NCBI RefSeq assembly: GCF_041260155.1 | Contig: NC_091932.1 | Span: 47,089,629 to 47,153,628, forward strand | DNA length: 64,000 nucleotides | Direction of reading: 5' to 3' | Origin: Ptychodera flava | Lineage: Eukaryota; Hemichordata; Enteropneusta; Ptychoderidae | Shown: positions 26,053 to 39,433 of the stretch, in pieces | Position numbering within the stretch: position 1 is the first letter of the stretch | Layout of the letters: each line of letters opens with the position of its first letter | Notes under the pieces: model-generated | The model's database searches: none | What the model was told of the DNA's origin: nothing | What the model saw: the letters and a program-made list of their open reading frames with translations, nothing else | Program-made: the position numbers and the translations under genes

Positions 26053-26114
<62 letters not shown>
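26053..26114. repeat. (AT)n microsatellite
   Basis: About 31 AT dinucleotides lie 45 bases before the splice acceptor of gene 2's first coding exon. They create an apparent alternating Tyr-Ile peptide on both strands that is not real. Confidence 0.9.
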
Positions 26115-26116
<2 letters not shown>

Positions 26117-26169
26117 ACTTAAATTTAAGCTTTGGTGTTTTTCCTTCATTTCTTTCAGATAGAGATAAA

Positions 26170-29100
26170 ATGTTCTCTGGAGAAAACTTAACTATCGAGC
26201 ATTGGGATGAAGGTTGGGCGGTAGGAAGAACTGCATTCCATAAATCAGAAGTCCATAGGTAAGTTATTTCTCCACAGCTGCCAGAGTTTGTTGTCTTTTG
26301 TTAATTAAAGCTGTTTCCTAGACTGTAATGGTTCAAGAACTTTAATGCAAAATGATAAAATGGTAACGTACCCAGTACGTATCACCTAAAGTCCAGTAAG
26401 TTGATACTTTAGAAAAGTTAGTAAAATTTGTGATGTTTCATTCTGTTTCTATATAGCTTTGATTTTATTGATTGATTTATGAGTCCCCATAGACGAATCC
26501 AGGAGACTTATGGATTGCCAATGGGCTCCATCCCAGCATCTGTCCAGGCAGCTATCTCAGACATGCCTGAGCCAATTCCTTTCAAACTTGGTACAATGGT
26601 AATGCACCATGGCATTTATATGCATACACTTCATGCATGCGTACACTTCAATTTAGTTACTTCCACTGGCAAATTCCCAAATTACAATTGTCATTGTCAA
26701 TGACTTGTTCCATGTGTATCAGGGTCATTGTTATCACTGATAGTTCAAATTTTCATAAAAACTGTCGACTCAATTGTCAACAAATAGAGAGAGTAAACAC
26801 CTTAACAAATGTATAAGTAGTGTTGATAAATTAAATACTGGATATTTCCTTGTGCAGAAGGGAGTATTCTCTGCATGTTTGGATTATGTTTCAGCGACCC
26901 CAACCCAATTAATCCTTCCCCCCCCCCAAAAAAATATTAATGATATTCATACACATGTATGCATATACCCAATATGCATCTAGTCACAAATCACCGTGCA
27001 ATCCTTCATGCAGTATGTCACAGGGCAAGATACGTAGAGAAATTAACCCAAACAAGTAAACATTCAATTTGTAGCATTTGTAGCAAAATGTTGGTCTGAT
27101 CTGTAATGAATAATATAACTTGTGTACTTTTTATCCAATACTTTACAGCACACTGTTGAAGCACTTCAGTAAACTGGTTGATGGACGGAGTGACTTGAAT
27201 GTTTTCCTGCCACTCTGTGGTAAATCCCATGACTTGAAATGGTAATTAGAAAATAACATTTCATTGATTAAATATTTTGTGATCATTAACTCACAGTATC
27301 TGTGGGCAATATTGTTCATAAATTTATAGCATCATACCCATCTGTCATCCAAAAATCGTAAAGTCATTTAGGATCTACATCAACAGATCAATGTCGGATG
27401 AAAATGTTACTTCTTTTAGTTTGGAGGTGGGGATTTTTACCCCAAAAAGTTTACCATGACAAGAATGATATTACACTAAATTTCTATCAGACATTGAACT
27501 TTTGATGTTGCCCCTTATAGATAATTTAATTGGTCATTTTTCTAAAAACAGTACTTGTTTGTGTTTGCTCTGAAAGAGTAACTGTTGTAAATGACTGTGA
27601 ATAGACGGATGAGTATTGTTTCACTCATACATTAAAATATGAAGATGTACAAATTCAGATCGTATCCAAGCTAATGTCACAGGGAAATTTTATTCGCAAG
27701 ATGCTTCCAAAAACTTCCATTTTACAAGTTTTAGCTTCAAAGAGAAAAAATCATTTTACCTCCTCAGAATATCAAGTGATATGTTGATGGTGGAGTTAAT
27801 CCTCTGATAAAGTCAACAAAGTATAGATGGTTTTATAGGCAGTGTGATTGTTGACTGAAAAAGGAAGTGGCATCAAGTGGTCAAAAGTTTCAAGTAAAAT
27901 ATTGAGTAAAGGGAAAGGAGACCACTGGAAGTTATAATTATATGCATTTCTTGGAAAGCAGATCATAAGTTGAATAGGGAAAATGATGTAAGACACAAGT
28001 ATTGTTCGTACAGGGCCCCCCCCCCCCCCATCATTTACCTGTCTGTCAAGATGCAGCCATATACAGGCCATTATCAAGGTTACTATTGTGCTGTGCATTT
28101 ATCAAGTCCTTCATTTCATTAAAGATATTTCACCAAATCAGCAGCAACATGGATCAGTGGTTTCCAAAATGCTTGAACCAGTGGAGACTATTTGACATCA
28201 TCATAACTTTTTTGCATTAATATTTTTTTAATTTATCACAGGATAGCTGACCAGGGTCATCGAGTAGTTGGTGTGGAATTCTCGGAACTTCCAATCAGAT
28301 CATTCTTTTCAGAACAGAAGATAGAATACACAACCACCCCCATGGAAGATATGCCAAATGGAATGGTCCATACTGTAAGGAATTTTAAATTTTTTTGGTT
28401 TTCCCATATTACTGTAACCCTTTTAAGTTCAAATCAGTAAAAACAGCATAAATTACCCCTGAAATATTTCAGGCACAGACGCTTAAATTGAATGTATAAG
28501 GTTGAGTCAACAAAATTTTGTTTGTTCATGTCTAACATTTAGCTTATAAGACAAGTCAGTTTAAATCATATTCATGCATGTTTGAAGTTCTCCAAATTAT
28601 CAAGTCTGTGAGAATCCATTGATATATTGGACTTGTTACATCCTTTGCTAGCGTAAATAATGTTTTAACCTTAAGCAACAAAAGAAAAGTAAATACTGAA
28701 GGGGCTTAATTGACACTGTGCATTAAGTTTTGTGTAGATGTTCTTCTGAATCAATCAAAGTATGTTTGCCTAGGTGTGCCCCATGCAATAATGGGGGAGG
28801 AACTTGAAACTGTTGCTGACCAATTGTTTAAAAAAACATTTTACCTCAACAGTACAGCATAAAAGAAGTGATCTTAAGACGGGCTTCAAAAACTTAGTGT
28901 ATGTGATACATTCAATGAACTAAACATGGCTAGTACATATTAGCTTCAGTCAAGGGTCTTGCACAATGCCATGGCATAATTTCTAAACACATTTCCTGAA
29001 AAGCCACGCTTTTTCAAGTCAGCTCTATGTTTACACATCTATACACATGTTCATTGAAAGTTGTAACTTACATATTCAGTTTACATGAAAAACAGCATTG

Positions 29101-32100
29101 AATATTTAGAAGCTCATTATGGTGTGATTGTCTTTGCTTGAATTATTTGTTTTACTTTCAGAGAAACTTGTGTTCCATTGACAGGAGTAAAACTGCTGAA
29201 AAACAATGTCTGGATAAACATGTTCAGACCTATTTCTAGCTCTCCTCTCTCCTCCCCCTCAAATATATCAAATGGTTCATCACTAAACAACATTCCACCC
29301 CATGCATTGTTATTACCACAGTCCCCCCACCCTTTGTGACTGAGGGACTGTGTCATTAATAAGCCATATGATTGTCAAATTATAGTTTATATGATAGGTC
29401 TCCCTACATCCTCATCCACACTGTTCCAAAAACCCCAATTACTGAAAGATACTGCAATCAGTGCAACACCAACAGTATTGAAGATGAAACACACTTTTCA
29501 TTAGTCTATCAGAAATACAAAGTCCAAAGAAAGAACTTTTTCAGTAAAATCAATTTCCCAAATGACAATACTGAAAATAAGCTTATTTCTCTACTAACAT
29601 ATATTTTTACTTTATATAAACAAAGAAATACCTAGTTATATTTATTACTAGCTAATATTATTATACTGTAATACTTTATCTTTATTGAAGAAAATTTGAA
29701 CTTATTTTTGTATCACACTTTTATTGCCACAAATGTGATGTAAATCCTATATTTACAAGCAAGCAATAAAAATATTATTATTATTATTATATTAAGAACT
29801 TGGAACGTGTAAAACAGACATGAAAAGTGTCCTAAAGTGATGGAGTTACTTTTTAATTTGCACTTTTTCAGAGTAAAGATGGAAAAATCAAGTTGTTTCA
29901 GTGTGATTTCTATTCCTTTACTGAGTAAGTTAAAGGGACAAATTCACATTTTTTTCAGTTTTTTAATGAGTTTTGTTCAAAACGAAAAGTTGTTTGTATT
30001 GACTACTTGAAACACTGAAAATACAGGGAAATTGTACTTATTACTTCCACTTTGCTAGCAGCCAGATGAAACTTTCATCAAAAGATGTAATTAAGGATTT
30101 CTACAATAAAATAAGTGTAAAACTCTCACAATATAGGGATTGCACTGCCACATAAAGCTTTGACCGTATGCAAGATTTTGTATTGAGATCTTGCTACGAT
30201 ATTCACATAGATAAAGATAAGCTTTCACGTCCATAATTGTGACAATGTTTATTTGCAAGAGGAAACCAAGTGGCAATAGAAGTGCATTTGTGTAAAAATT
30301 ATGAACAAAATCATTGGTTTGCATCCTTTAAAATGCTAATGTTGTACACTGCTGAAGTTTAAGAAAATGCATTGCCATCAGATCAAAGTTTTCCATTTCT
30401 TCTTGATAGAACAAGTTCAAAAAAGAGAGTGACTTTGTCCCTTTAATATAGTATATTCATGGAGGTTTTCCATGTCATCTTAATGTTTACATAACATCAC
30501 TGCATAAACACATTTGATGTAAGTGAATTTTCTTATTTTCATCTGACATTGCTGGTCAAAGAGGGCGCTGTTGCAATTTTGCTATACTAAGCTTAGTATA
30601 GAGCATTGTAGTTATTAAGCAAGGAAATTTATCTGTCCATGGCAAATTCTTTTCTTCAAGCGTATGCAGGGTATCTTTCCATTTTGGGATCTTCCATGAT
30701 ATGATGCGAAATCAGCCATCATCACATTTATTGCTTTCTAGTAATCATTAAAAGTTTACTTTCTATTTTTGTCGCAAGTTTTTGAATAAAAACAAGGTGT
30801 TTCATCAAATAAACTACCAAACGGCACATTTCAAAAGGAACTTACATATATCCTCAAATAAAGCTTTCCGACCATATTTTCTGAATTTATTTATGATTCA
30901 TGTCCTATGACATGAGAAACGTCATAAGTTGTTCCAAATTAGACTCCATATTTTGGACAATCTATAAACTTAAATTCATTGATCATGTTCAGTCATACTA
31001 TATGCCAATTTTCCCAATGAAGTGCTGTTTGCACCATAGGGTAGTGTACTGCACTTTTGTAGAAGTATAAAAGGCTTCAAGTATAAGGAAAGCTTTGAGC
31101 ATTTAAACTTTAAAGGACTAAGTTTTAAAAAAAATTGTTTAAACAACTAAGTCAACAAAGTTGCAAAATCTTTCATTTCACTGATTTGCTGAAGCAAGAA
31201 CACATGCAGGAACTAATTGATAACTTCTAATTTACATGTAGACTGTGTCTCTCAACAGAGAGTATGCTGGGAAGTATGACATCATCTGGGACAGAGCTTC
31301 ACTTGTTGCTATCAATTTAGCAGACCAGACAAAGTAAGTTTAAGGGTCAGTAACTTTAACTTTCGCTAATTTTTTACTAATTTCAGTACGGCTGCCTGTG
31401 GGCCATATTGGATTAGGTTGTAAAACAAATTAAGGTCCACCCATATGTCATAGAGGGTATCATTACTTTTGGCCAGGTTTGAAAGAGTTTGCTTTGGACA
31501 ATGTCAGAGAAATGACTCCGGTGTACAGAGGGATGCACAGACAGATTGAGGAAAGCACTACAGAGCCCAAATCATAAGTTTCCCTGGTACAACCGCAGGG
31601 ACTAAAAATGAAAAAGACCAGAAGAGAAATACAGTAATGTTATGATTAATTAAATGACGCATTATCATTTCCATTTATGCCAATATTCCATTAAGATATG
31701 CTGAAAAAGTGATTTCACTTCTGAAGCCAGATGGTGCCTATCTACTCAACACTTTTGATTTTAACCAAGGCACTTTTCAAGGTAGGATTCTTATACTTGA
31801 AATCATTAGCAAGCAACAGTTAGATAAACATCGCATGGGGATCTCTTTAGAATTCTATGGGAACTTTGCAGGATTTTGGAAGAAATTTCAAACATTTCTC
31901 ATATATGGCTGTCACTTTGGACTTCTCGTGGATATTTGTAGGATCTCTGGAATTTTTACTTAGAACAGATTCTCATACTTGTCCCATTGTTTTGTTAGGA
32001 TTTGATGGAAATCTTGTGAACTGTTTTGAATTGAAAGAGATAGGAATCGGACCACCACAAACAGTCCTGTATTGAGTATTGTCTGCAAAAGTTTATATGG

Positions 32101-32837
32101 AACAGCACATTCCTCATATTTGTCAACATCAAGGCTTTGCTTTGGAGGGAGAGGGCTGGAAATGGCCCAACAGAGCACATAAGATTTGAGTTGTGTCAGT
32201 CAGTCCTCACCAAACTTCAAGAAAGGATAATTTGTGCATTTATTGATATATATTTAAGAATTTCGATATATTTATTTTGATTTGTAATGAAAGCATTTCT
32301 CACGATGCAGTTTTTTACATATTTTCAATTTGATAATTTTTTTCTTGCTATTCCAACAGGCTGAGAAGATTATTATAATGTTTATTTCCTTTTTTCCTCA
32401 TTCAGCCCCTCCCCACCCAGTGCCTTTCAAAGCTGTTCAAAGTCTGTATGGTAAGTATACATAAAAATCTGAACTGACTCATAAAACTTTTCTTATATCT
32501 ATCTGATATACTAGTGCCTTTTACCATACAGTCATGCACTTATTTTAAAGGGAAAGTTGGGGCATATTTTAGAAGGGGAGAAGTGTCGGTGCAAATTTGC
32601 AGTGTGATTTTAATGTCTTTCCTTAAAAGAGAAGAAAAGAAACCAAACATTCAGACAATAATTTCTTTGTACAAAGAAACCTTGTACTAATTTGTACTAT
32701 ATTATCTTTTCTTGTTTTCACCAGGAAAAACCTGTAATGTTGAGTTCCTAGAAGAAAATGATGTTACTGCAGAATGGAAGAAGATTGTATGCATTGAATA
32801 TTTTCATGAAATTGTGTCTTTGTTGAAACAAAAGTGA
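26170..32837 (+). CDS. Thiopurine S-methyltransferase-like gene 2 (8 coding exons, complete)
   Basis: Coding exons: 26170-26258, 27149-27241, 28242-28374, 29872-29924, 31259-31333, 31696-31781, 32406-32450, 32725-32837 (687 nt, 228 aa, TGA stop). It is a TPMT-family SAM-dependent methyltransferase with internal exon lengths identical to gene 1. Landmarks: WDEGWAVGRTAFH at 12-24, SAM loop VFLPLCGKS at 48-56, VVGVEFSE with E73, CDFYSFTE encoded by exon 4, WDRASLVAINLADQ at 133-146. Gene 1 has WDRGSLVAINPSDR there; human has WDRGALVAINPGDR. Exon 2 is nearly identical to gene 1's at DNA level, so the two are close paralogues. The C-terminus (IEYFHEIVSLLKQK) is less like human LFEKLYLLTEK. The ATG lies 11 bases after acceptor ttctttcag, so the promoter is on an unseen upstream exon. 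Introns hold a LINE end, a MITE and pearl-like copies. Family certain; activity likely. Confidence 0.88.
26481..26709 (+). mobile_element. Short pearl-like element, copy C, in intron 1 of gene 2
   Basis: It starts GAGTCCCCATAGACGAATCC, contains GCTATCTCAGACATGCCTGA and CCTTTCAAACTTGGTACAAT, and ends GTCATTGTCAATGACTTGTT. There is one core unit, no array, and no coding capacity. Confidence 0.6.
29395..29795 (+). mobile_element. 5'-truncated LINE, 3' end of ORF2 and 3' UTR (plus strand)
   Basis: In intron 3 of gene 2 this encodes HTVPKTPITERYCNQCN, then EDETHFSLVYQK and a LYKQRNT terminus. It is the same tail as the copy at 25556-26045 but with the last knuckle Cys changed to Tyr and a short internal deletion before YIFTLYKQ. 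The 3' UTR ends in AAGCAATAAAAATATTATTA, a (TTA)n-type tail. It is a dead, 5'-truncated insertion in the sense orientation of the gene. Confidence 0.8.
29930..30446. mobile_element. MITE five bases past the exon 4 splice donor of gene 2
   Basis: TTAAAGGGACAAATTCAC (29930-29947) and GTGACTTTGTCCCTTTAA (30429-30446) are inverted with one mismatch. If TTAA is the target site, the element proper is 29934-30442. Exon 4 ends at 29924, so only gtaag of the intron remains before the element. It is non-coding. Confidence 0.65.
31383..31604 (-). mobile_element. Short pearl-like element, copy E, in intron 5 of gene 2
   Basis: On the minus strand it begins AGTCCCTGCGG, followed by GTCTGTGCATCC, CATTTCTCTGACATTGTCC, CTTTCAAACCTGGCCAAA and ATCCAATATGGCC, the same order of motifs as copy A. 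It is degenerate and non-coding. Confidence 0.55.
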
Positions 32838-34503
32838 AACTTCTTTTTGATCAATGAACCAGGGTGTCTCAGATCTTGAATTCTTGAAAGGGACGATTGC
32901 AACTTTTGTGATGTTTTCATTATTTTTAACCAGAGAAGTGTGTAATATTTCCCTCTTTTAATTTCTTTAACCCTTTGAGTGTTGTAATTTTTCTCGCCAA
33001 AATTTCAGTGTAACATTTTACCAATTTTTATGAAATTTTTCTGTAATTTTTCTGATGGTTTTGGACCAAAATGACATGACTTTTCATTGGGTACATTTTT
33101 TGACCAAATTTTTGGAAAAATCTGAAAAAAATGTAAAGATCTAAAAAGAGTCCTTGGTATTTTTTTCTGTATTTCAGGCAACAGAAATTGACTTTGGAAT
33201 TGAAAAAAGTTAATGAACTGGGTGTAATGTTGAAATACAATGTATTAACATTGCAAACACAAAGCATTACGTACAACTTGAAGTGTTGTTGTTGTTGATA
33301 AATGAATGCAGTCTGAACAACAGGCTATTCCACACAACAGTTAACTGTCTTTATTCAAATGTTTCAACTCTGTATGCATTTCGACAAAATTTTGAGTAGA
33401 AGAACTTCTGTTTGACCAAAAAGAAGGAAAAGTGAGATTTCATCTCTTTAATGTCCATTTTAATGATTTTGATCTGATGAAAATACCCTTTGAAAATCAG
33501 CAATAGACTAGCTCAAAGATCATAATCATGTTGATCTCAGTGTTCTTGCTGTACTGTATATATGCCAAGACTTGAAGTTTGTGAAACAGCCACCATCTCA
33601 TCCTGTGTATAGTAGACTGAAAGGTCAAGTCTTGTGTGCCAGCTCCCAGGGGCTCCACCAACTCAATCTTGACTCTAACCAAGACTGAAGGTGCAATGTC
33701 TGTTAAATATCTCTTCTCCAACAACAACTTTATCAGTATTTGTTTGTACAATCTAGTTAGCTGACAGTGCAATGAGGCCGGGCACTGTAAGACAGCCCAT
33801 TTTCTCCCAGAATGCATGATGAAAACTATGTTTTACTCTGTAACTGAGCATGATATTACGTTAATCAGCTTAAACCTCATTTTCCCTGTTATGTCAGTTT
33901 TGGGCAGTATACTTACACTGTGATAATTAGCCTATACTTCCCTGTCAGTCATAGTCAGGGTCAGAAGTCCTTCAGTCCAAAGTGCTACTGGTGCAGAAGA
34001 TGTCTGAAATTATATTACTACTGTTTTGTAAGCTTATTAGAAAGCATGTTTGTCAACCCCGCTTTCACCATTCCCTAAGGTTCCAATGCACCAATGTCAC
34101 TGACTTTCAAATAATGCAAAAAAGAAAAATATTCCAAAGATGTGTTACTTTTACCATTTGTTTTGATTATACGCAAATCAAATCAACATTTGTACAGGAA
34201 TACCTTGAAAATGACATTTCAGAAAGATGGCAGAAAAGAAAAAATGAAATGCGACATATTTAACCATTCTGTTATTTCTGTTGCAAGATTGATGTTTTGA
34301 TACGTTTTAGTTATTTGAAACCATTCTCTACTTCTAGCATAGCATAAACTTTATATAGTACATCTAAGATATGTGAACAGGTTAGACAAAAATGGCTTAC
34401 ATGATAATTTTATCTGTTCGGAATTTCAAATATATTGAACTTCTAGTATAGAGGATCATCTATATATGTGTGTACTTTAGACAAAAACGACTAACACAAT
34501 ACT
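32838..34503. other. Intergenic DNA after gene 2
   Basis: No gene or bounded element was recognised. 32980-33130 is AT-rich and resembles, in reverse, sequence near 25140-25290. The stretch must include the 3' UTR of gene 2, but no convincing AATAAA was seen. Confidence 0.4.
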
Positions 34504-37093
34504 TTTTAGCTCACATTTGGTATACCAATGTGAGGTAATCGTATAAGCTGAATCAGTTCATTTGCATGCCATTTGCATGTCTGTATGTATGTATGTATGT
34601 CTGCATGTATGTATGTCCGTCCACGTCAAAAACAGCTAAACGGCAAAACCTACTGTCTTAGTATTTGGTGTACAGGCGCACCTAGGGGTGGAGATGTAGA
34701 ATTTGTTCAAATGAAACTTGTCAGTGTCAAAAATATTCAAATGAAGGGAGAAAAGGAAAAACCCTGCAAATTGCTAAAACTCTGTAACCGTTGGTCAGAT
34801 AGGGTTGAAACTTGGTGTGCAGGTTCCTTTAGGTATTCTAAAGTAGGTGTTTAAAATTTGGGGTGAAATTTGCATATTTCTATTTTTCAGGTAATTTTTT
34901 CAGTTTTTAGTCAAAAAATGTTTAAATCTGAAACCACTCATCTGATTACTTTGAAAGTTGGTATACATGTTCCTCAGGATGACCTCAGTCAAGTGTATAC
35001 AAATTGAATTGAAATTTTCATATTTGTAATTTTGGGGCAATTTTCCGAATTTTTGGTCCAAATTTTTTTTTATTCAAGAATAACTAATCTGATAGCTTTG
35101 ATATTTGGTATACAGGTTACTAAGGTTGATCAAAATCAGTTTGATGAATATCGTGAAGATATCTTGAATTTTATATTTTTGCTGAATTTTTTGGTTATTT
35201 TTCTCATTTTAAGTAAAATTTCTTCTCCTCTAAAACCGCTAGCCCAATCGTCTCAAATTTGGATTGGACGTTTGCAAGGGTGTTACCCTTCTAATTGTTG
35301 AAATTACGACAAAATTGGAAATATTACTGTTTTGGGGCAATTTTTGTCATTTTTGGTCAAAAAATCGTAAAAAATATTTTCATTTTAAAGCCCCTGGACA
35401 GACGGCTTTTATATTTGGTGTACAGATGTCCAGGGATGACAATAGTCAGATATGTGGAAATTGTCCTGAAATATACAAATTTGTATTTTTAAGACAATTT
35501 TGTCATATTTGGTCAAGAAAACTTGTTCTCAAAATTACTTGTCTGATAGCTTTGTAATTTGGTACAAAAGTCCCGAGGGATGTTATAAGATAAATTTTCT
35601 GCTTAAAGTGTTGGGAAACCCCCAAATATTTTATATTTTAGGTAATTTTCTTTTGTGACCTTAAATGACCTACACCTACCAAGGATTTGTTGTGAGACAG
35701 TTTCAAAGGCTGTGAACATAATTTTGTCTTGTTTAATATCAATTTGAAGTAAAATTTGATCCTGAAAACAAAGCTGAGGTAAATTTTTTATTTGCGGACC
35801 AATTTTTGCAACTTTCGCATGTAAGACACACAAGAACTGATGAGAAATTTGGATCCAGGAAATTATGGATCCAGGATAATTCCAGATGTCATAATCCCCC
35901 CCCCCCCCCCACAGTGGAAGTGAATTTCACTATCTTTAACTGATTTAAGTGCTGTTTACATTTGAATGATAGCACTCATAGCATTAATTAAAACATCCCC
36001 AAGTTGTAAATATACTGCCAGCTGGTCTTATGTAAACATGGTCAACCAAGGGGTGGAAAATTTGATATTCAGGAGGGGGTAGGGATAGAAGATTGATGAG
36101 GTAGCATTCCTTTTTAAAAGATCCCTTTATACTTTTTCCCACTCTTTCCCCCCCCTCTCCAACCTTTTCTTTTTGTCAAGCTTCTCTAGCTAATTTTTTG
36201 TTGACATTTGCTTATGTATGTAGGATCTGCTTGTCCCATTGCTATAGAAGTTGGTATGCATGTTTCTAAAGTTTACCTCCAGTACCTAAGTTGCAGACCT
36301 TACTTGCTTTTGTCATTCTTGTTTTTCTGGTTGATCTTCAATGGTACCCATACTGGTATGTACCAATTCTGATAAAATGTGAGCGACACCGTATAATTGC
36401 GGTATTTTTTATGTGAAACTATTAAATTTCTGTGTTGTCCATTCTGTATGGTACGTCATATTAGTTGCATGCTACCCATATATTTTATGTGGATTTTGAC
36501 AGCACTGATCTAATAAAATCCAAAAAAATGTACTTGAGAAGATGTAATCAATCATTCTGAGAAGTGTAGTGTTTTGTAGTCACTGTTAGAGTTGGGAGGA
36601 CTGGAGTGTGCTCAAATGTCATATCTCGCCATCAAATTCTGATTATCAGATCACCTTCATGATGAAACTTCATAATGTCACTAAAGTTATATATTAGTCT
36701 TTTCGATGGGCACTGTAAGTTTTGTCAACTGCGGGTAGTGTCAATCCAGAGATATATCTGTATTACGGTCAAGTTCATCCTACATAAAATTAACAATGTC
36801 ATCTTCATAAAACAATGTACTTGATCTTGAAATTTGTCATACATGATTCCTGATTAACATTTTGAGGAAGAGGCATTGGATACGATAATGCCCTTCTAAG
36901 AATATCTGATTTCTGAACGACTAATATGCAATTAACACCTACCTAAAGCCAATCAGGTCTTGCTATTCTTGAAGTCTTTGTACCAGATGTTTAAAGATAT
37001 TGTACAAACAGACGGACACAAAGACAGACATACACAGAGAGTGACAGACATTGGTAAGACACTATCTCATGTGAATGAATATGTGAGCTAAAA
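34504..37093 (+). mobile_element. 2.6-kb terminal-inverted-repeat element with ~147-bp internal array
   Basis: TTTTAGCTCACAT (34504-34516) and ATGTGAGCTAAAA (37081-37093) are perfect 13-bp inverted ends. A TGTATG/GTCC microsatellite (about 34578-34622) follows, then at least six diverged units with the core CTGATAGCTTTGATATTTGG plus TATACAGGTT, spaced about 144-158 bp (near 34797, 34941, 35089, 35240, 35398, 35543). A poly(C) run lies near 35886. No transposase was seen. The layout is the same as the pearl-like elements but with different ends. Related core units lie at 49915-50470 (minus) and 55500-56900 (plus). Confidence 0.65.
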
Positions 37094-37679
37094 GCCCTAT
37101 AGTTACATCTACATGTACATAATCACATGTTCAAGTCATCTGTGCCCCACTTCTTGTAATTTAGTGCACCCCTCCCTTGCTATGCAAATAAAGAATATTC
37201 GTTAAAGTGAGTTAAAATATTACTTCAAAAATTAGTTTACGCTTGATTATGCAACCCACACTCTTCTTAACCTGCTCACTGATCTAGTTTGAACCCGGAA
37301 GATTGATTTCCATATACTAAATTACTAGCCATTTGGTGAAGTAGTCTGAGAAATATCGAACACAAAATCCATAACACTCACACACGTACATGTACACAAA
37401 CATACACACAAAAACATTCAGACATAGTATAGACACATATACATACTAATGCATGCCAACCGTCGATATAGGCCCACTTGTGAGCGAAAAATCAATAGCG
37501 CAACAAACATTTATTTTGAAAAAGAGAAATTTATTCTAACATTAGTGGCATATAAAACGAATCTACATAATTGCGAATGAACAAAATTACAAAGCAACTT
37601 GTCTGAAAAAAATCAGTCATTTAACTGAAAAGAAGAGATAAAGAAATATGAAAAACCATGTAATTATATAAATGCGCCT

Positions 37680-39125
37680 AGGACACATCCATCTTCTTCA
37701 AGTCTTTCAATTCAAGGCTTGAAAACTGTGATAATATCCTCATCTTTGTTCATCATCTTATAAGTGAAATAGAACGTATCATCCATGAAGAAAGGCAACA
37801 TTTTAATTGCACAACATAGGATTCGAGGGTAATCCTATCAAGAGTAGCTGAATTTCTAATATTCAGAACTGACTGTGTATTTTACAAAGGAAGTGTGACA
37901 GTATATAATGTCTGATCTTGCATTATTATTATTTCAATTCTTGCAATTGCTAATCTTTTGATATTGGTATCAAAGTTTTGTTTTCTGACAAAGAAAGAAA
38001 GACATTTCTGCTTATTTCCTGTACTTAATACACTCAAATAAGATGTGTTCAAACATTTATTTAAAATTCCACCTTTGTTCTTGCGTAGGACACTATTTGA
38101 TTGTATGTTTGTGCGTAAGTGCCTTTTATCTTCTTATGGAATTGACTTGAGGAGTGTTTCAAACTCTGTCTTAATTTCCTCTTGCACATGTCTACTTGTA
38201 CCTCCTCTAATTTTTGCAATTATTTCTCATTGTTGAATCCAGTTATTTCTGTTATCATCCCAGAAATCTTTAAGCCTTAAAATTATACTCTTTGACCATT
38301 TTTCATAAAGGATGATACTTCTTTCATTCTTTATATTTTCATTGTACCACAGTACTTCACTGAGAAGATTGTATTTTGATATTTATTGGTAAATTCACTC
38401 TTGTAATTCTCAGTGACTTCCAGTCCCCATCCACCATTAGGACTCGGGGTTGTTATTGACTTTGAAATTAAGATAATCAATATTCGATTTATCGGCAAAA
38501 TTCAGTATGAAATACTTTGATAAGCAAGCCTATTTAGGGGTCTCTTTATTTAGATTTTTCTCAATAATTTCGTAATCCACTTCAATTGGTGTGCATAAAT
38601 TTTTTCTTTAATGTCGACAATTTTTCTGCCACAATTGTCATATCTTTGAATGAAAATGCCCCTCGTGTAACTTCGAATCTAGATCTTGTTTACCTCTCCG
38701 AATAAAATTCCATAATTCCCCATTGGCTTCATTAATTCTTTAGGTACGTGGCCAAGTGATGCCAGGTACCACAATTTTGATGCAGCCAGCACACTATAAT
38801 TGCCCTGCCTTTGAAGGACGGATTTCTAGCATTCTAGATCTTAAGGCAATTTGTAAATTTTTCCATCACTATTTTCCAGTTTTCTGTAGTTGTGTTACTG
38901 TTTGCAAACCCGACCTCCAAGATCTGCAAAACCTTGCTTGAAAAATCGATCCCTTCCATTGAATCAGTGCAGTTTTTAAAACTCACTGCCCATAAACTTT
39001 TAGATATATTCTTCTTGTTCAGCTTCTCACCAGTTGCTTTTTAATATTTGTTGAACATTTTCAAAGACTGTGTAATGCTTTCAACATTTATCAAGTATAA
39101 AGTTGTATCATCTGCATACTCTTAA
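37680..39125 (-). mobile_element. LINE ORF2 fragment with YADD reverse-transcriptase box (minus strand)
   Basis: On the minus strand, starting near 39120, it encodes YADDTTLYLINVESITQS (the catalytic YADD box), then KATGEKLNKKNISK, VLQILEVGFANSNTT, ENWKIVMEKFTNCLKI and an EVLWYNENIKNERSI-like motif near 38340. Homologous segments sit in different frames with stops between them, so it is inactive. The gene-distal end toward 37680 is poorly defined. The order of motifs matches an L1/Tx1-like LINE after the RT active site. The LINE remnant at 60640-61702 belongs to the same family. Confidence 0.7.
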
Positions 39126-39433
39126 TTTTTAGCTTCCATATAGAAGCTATTGGGATGGGTATCTGTCCAGTGTACGTCGTCAGTCTGTATGTATGTACGG
39201 TATATGTATGTCCGTTTGTGAGGATGTCCATCCACTCAAATATTTTGAGAACCGCAGCACATAGGGACGACGTCAAAAGTTCACTGTAGGATAAGAAACT
39301 TAATTCCCTTAGTTTCCCCCCCACCCCCGCCTAGAAACTTAATTCACTTATTTTGAACCTGTTGCCGGGCTCTTTCTATGTAAAACGTAGCTAAGGATCA
39401 GTCAATGTAGGGGTGAAATAAAGTAATGCATCG

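Noticed and set aside
25703-26262. Tyr-Ile repeat proteins on both strands
   Set aside because: They come from the (AT)n run. The minus-strand part beyond it is the LINE C-terminus, and the plus-strand part is gene 2 exon 1 read back through its acceptor.
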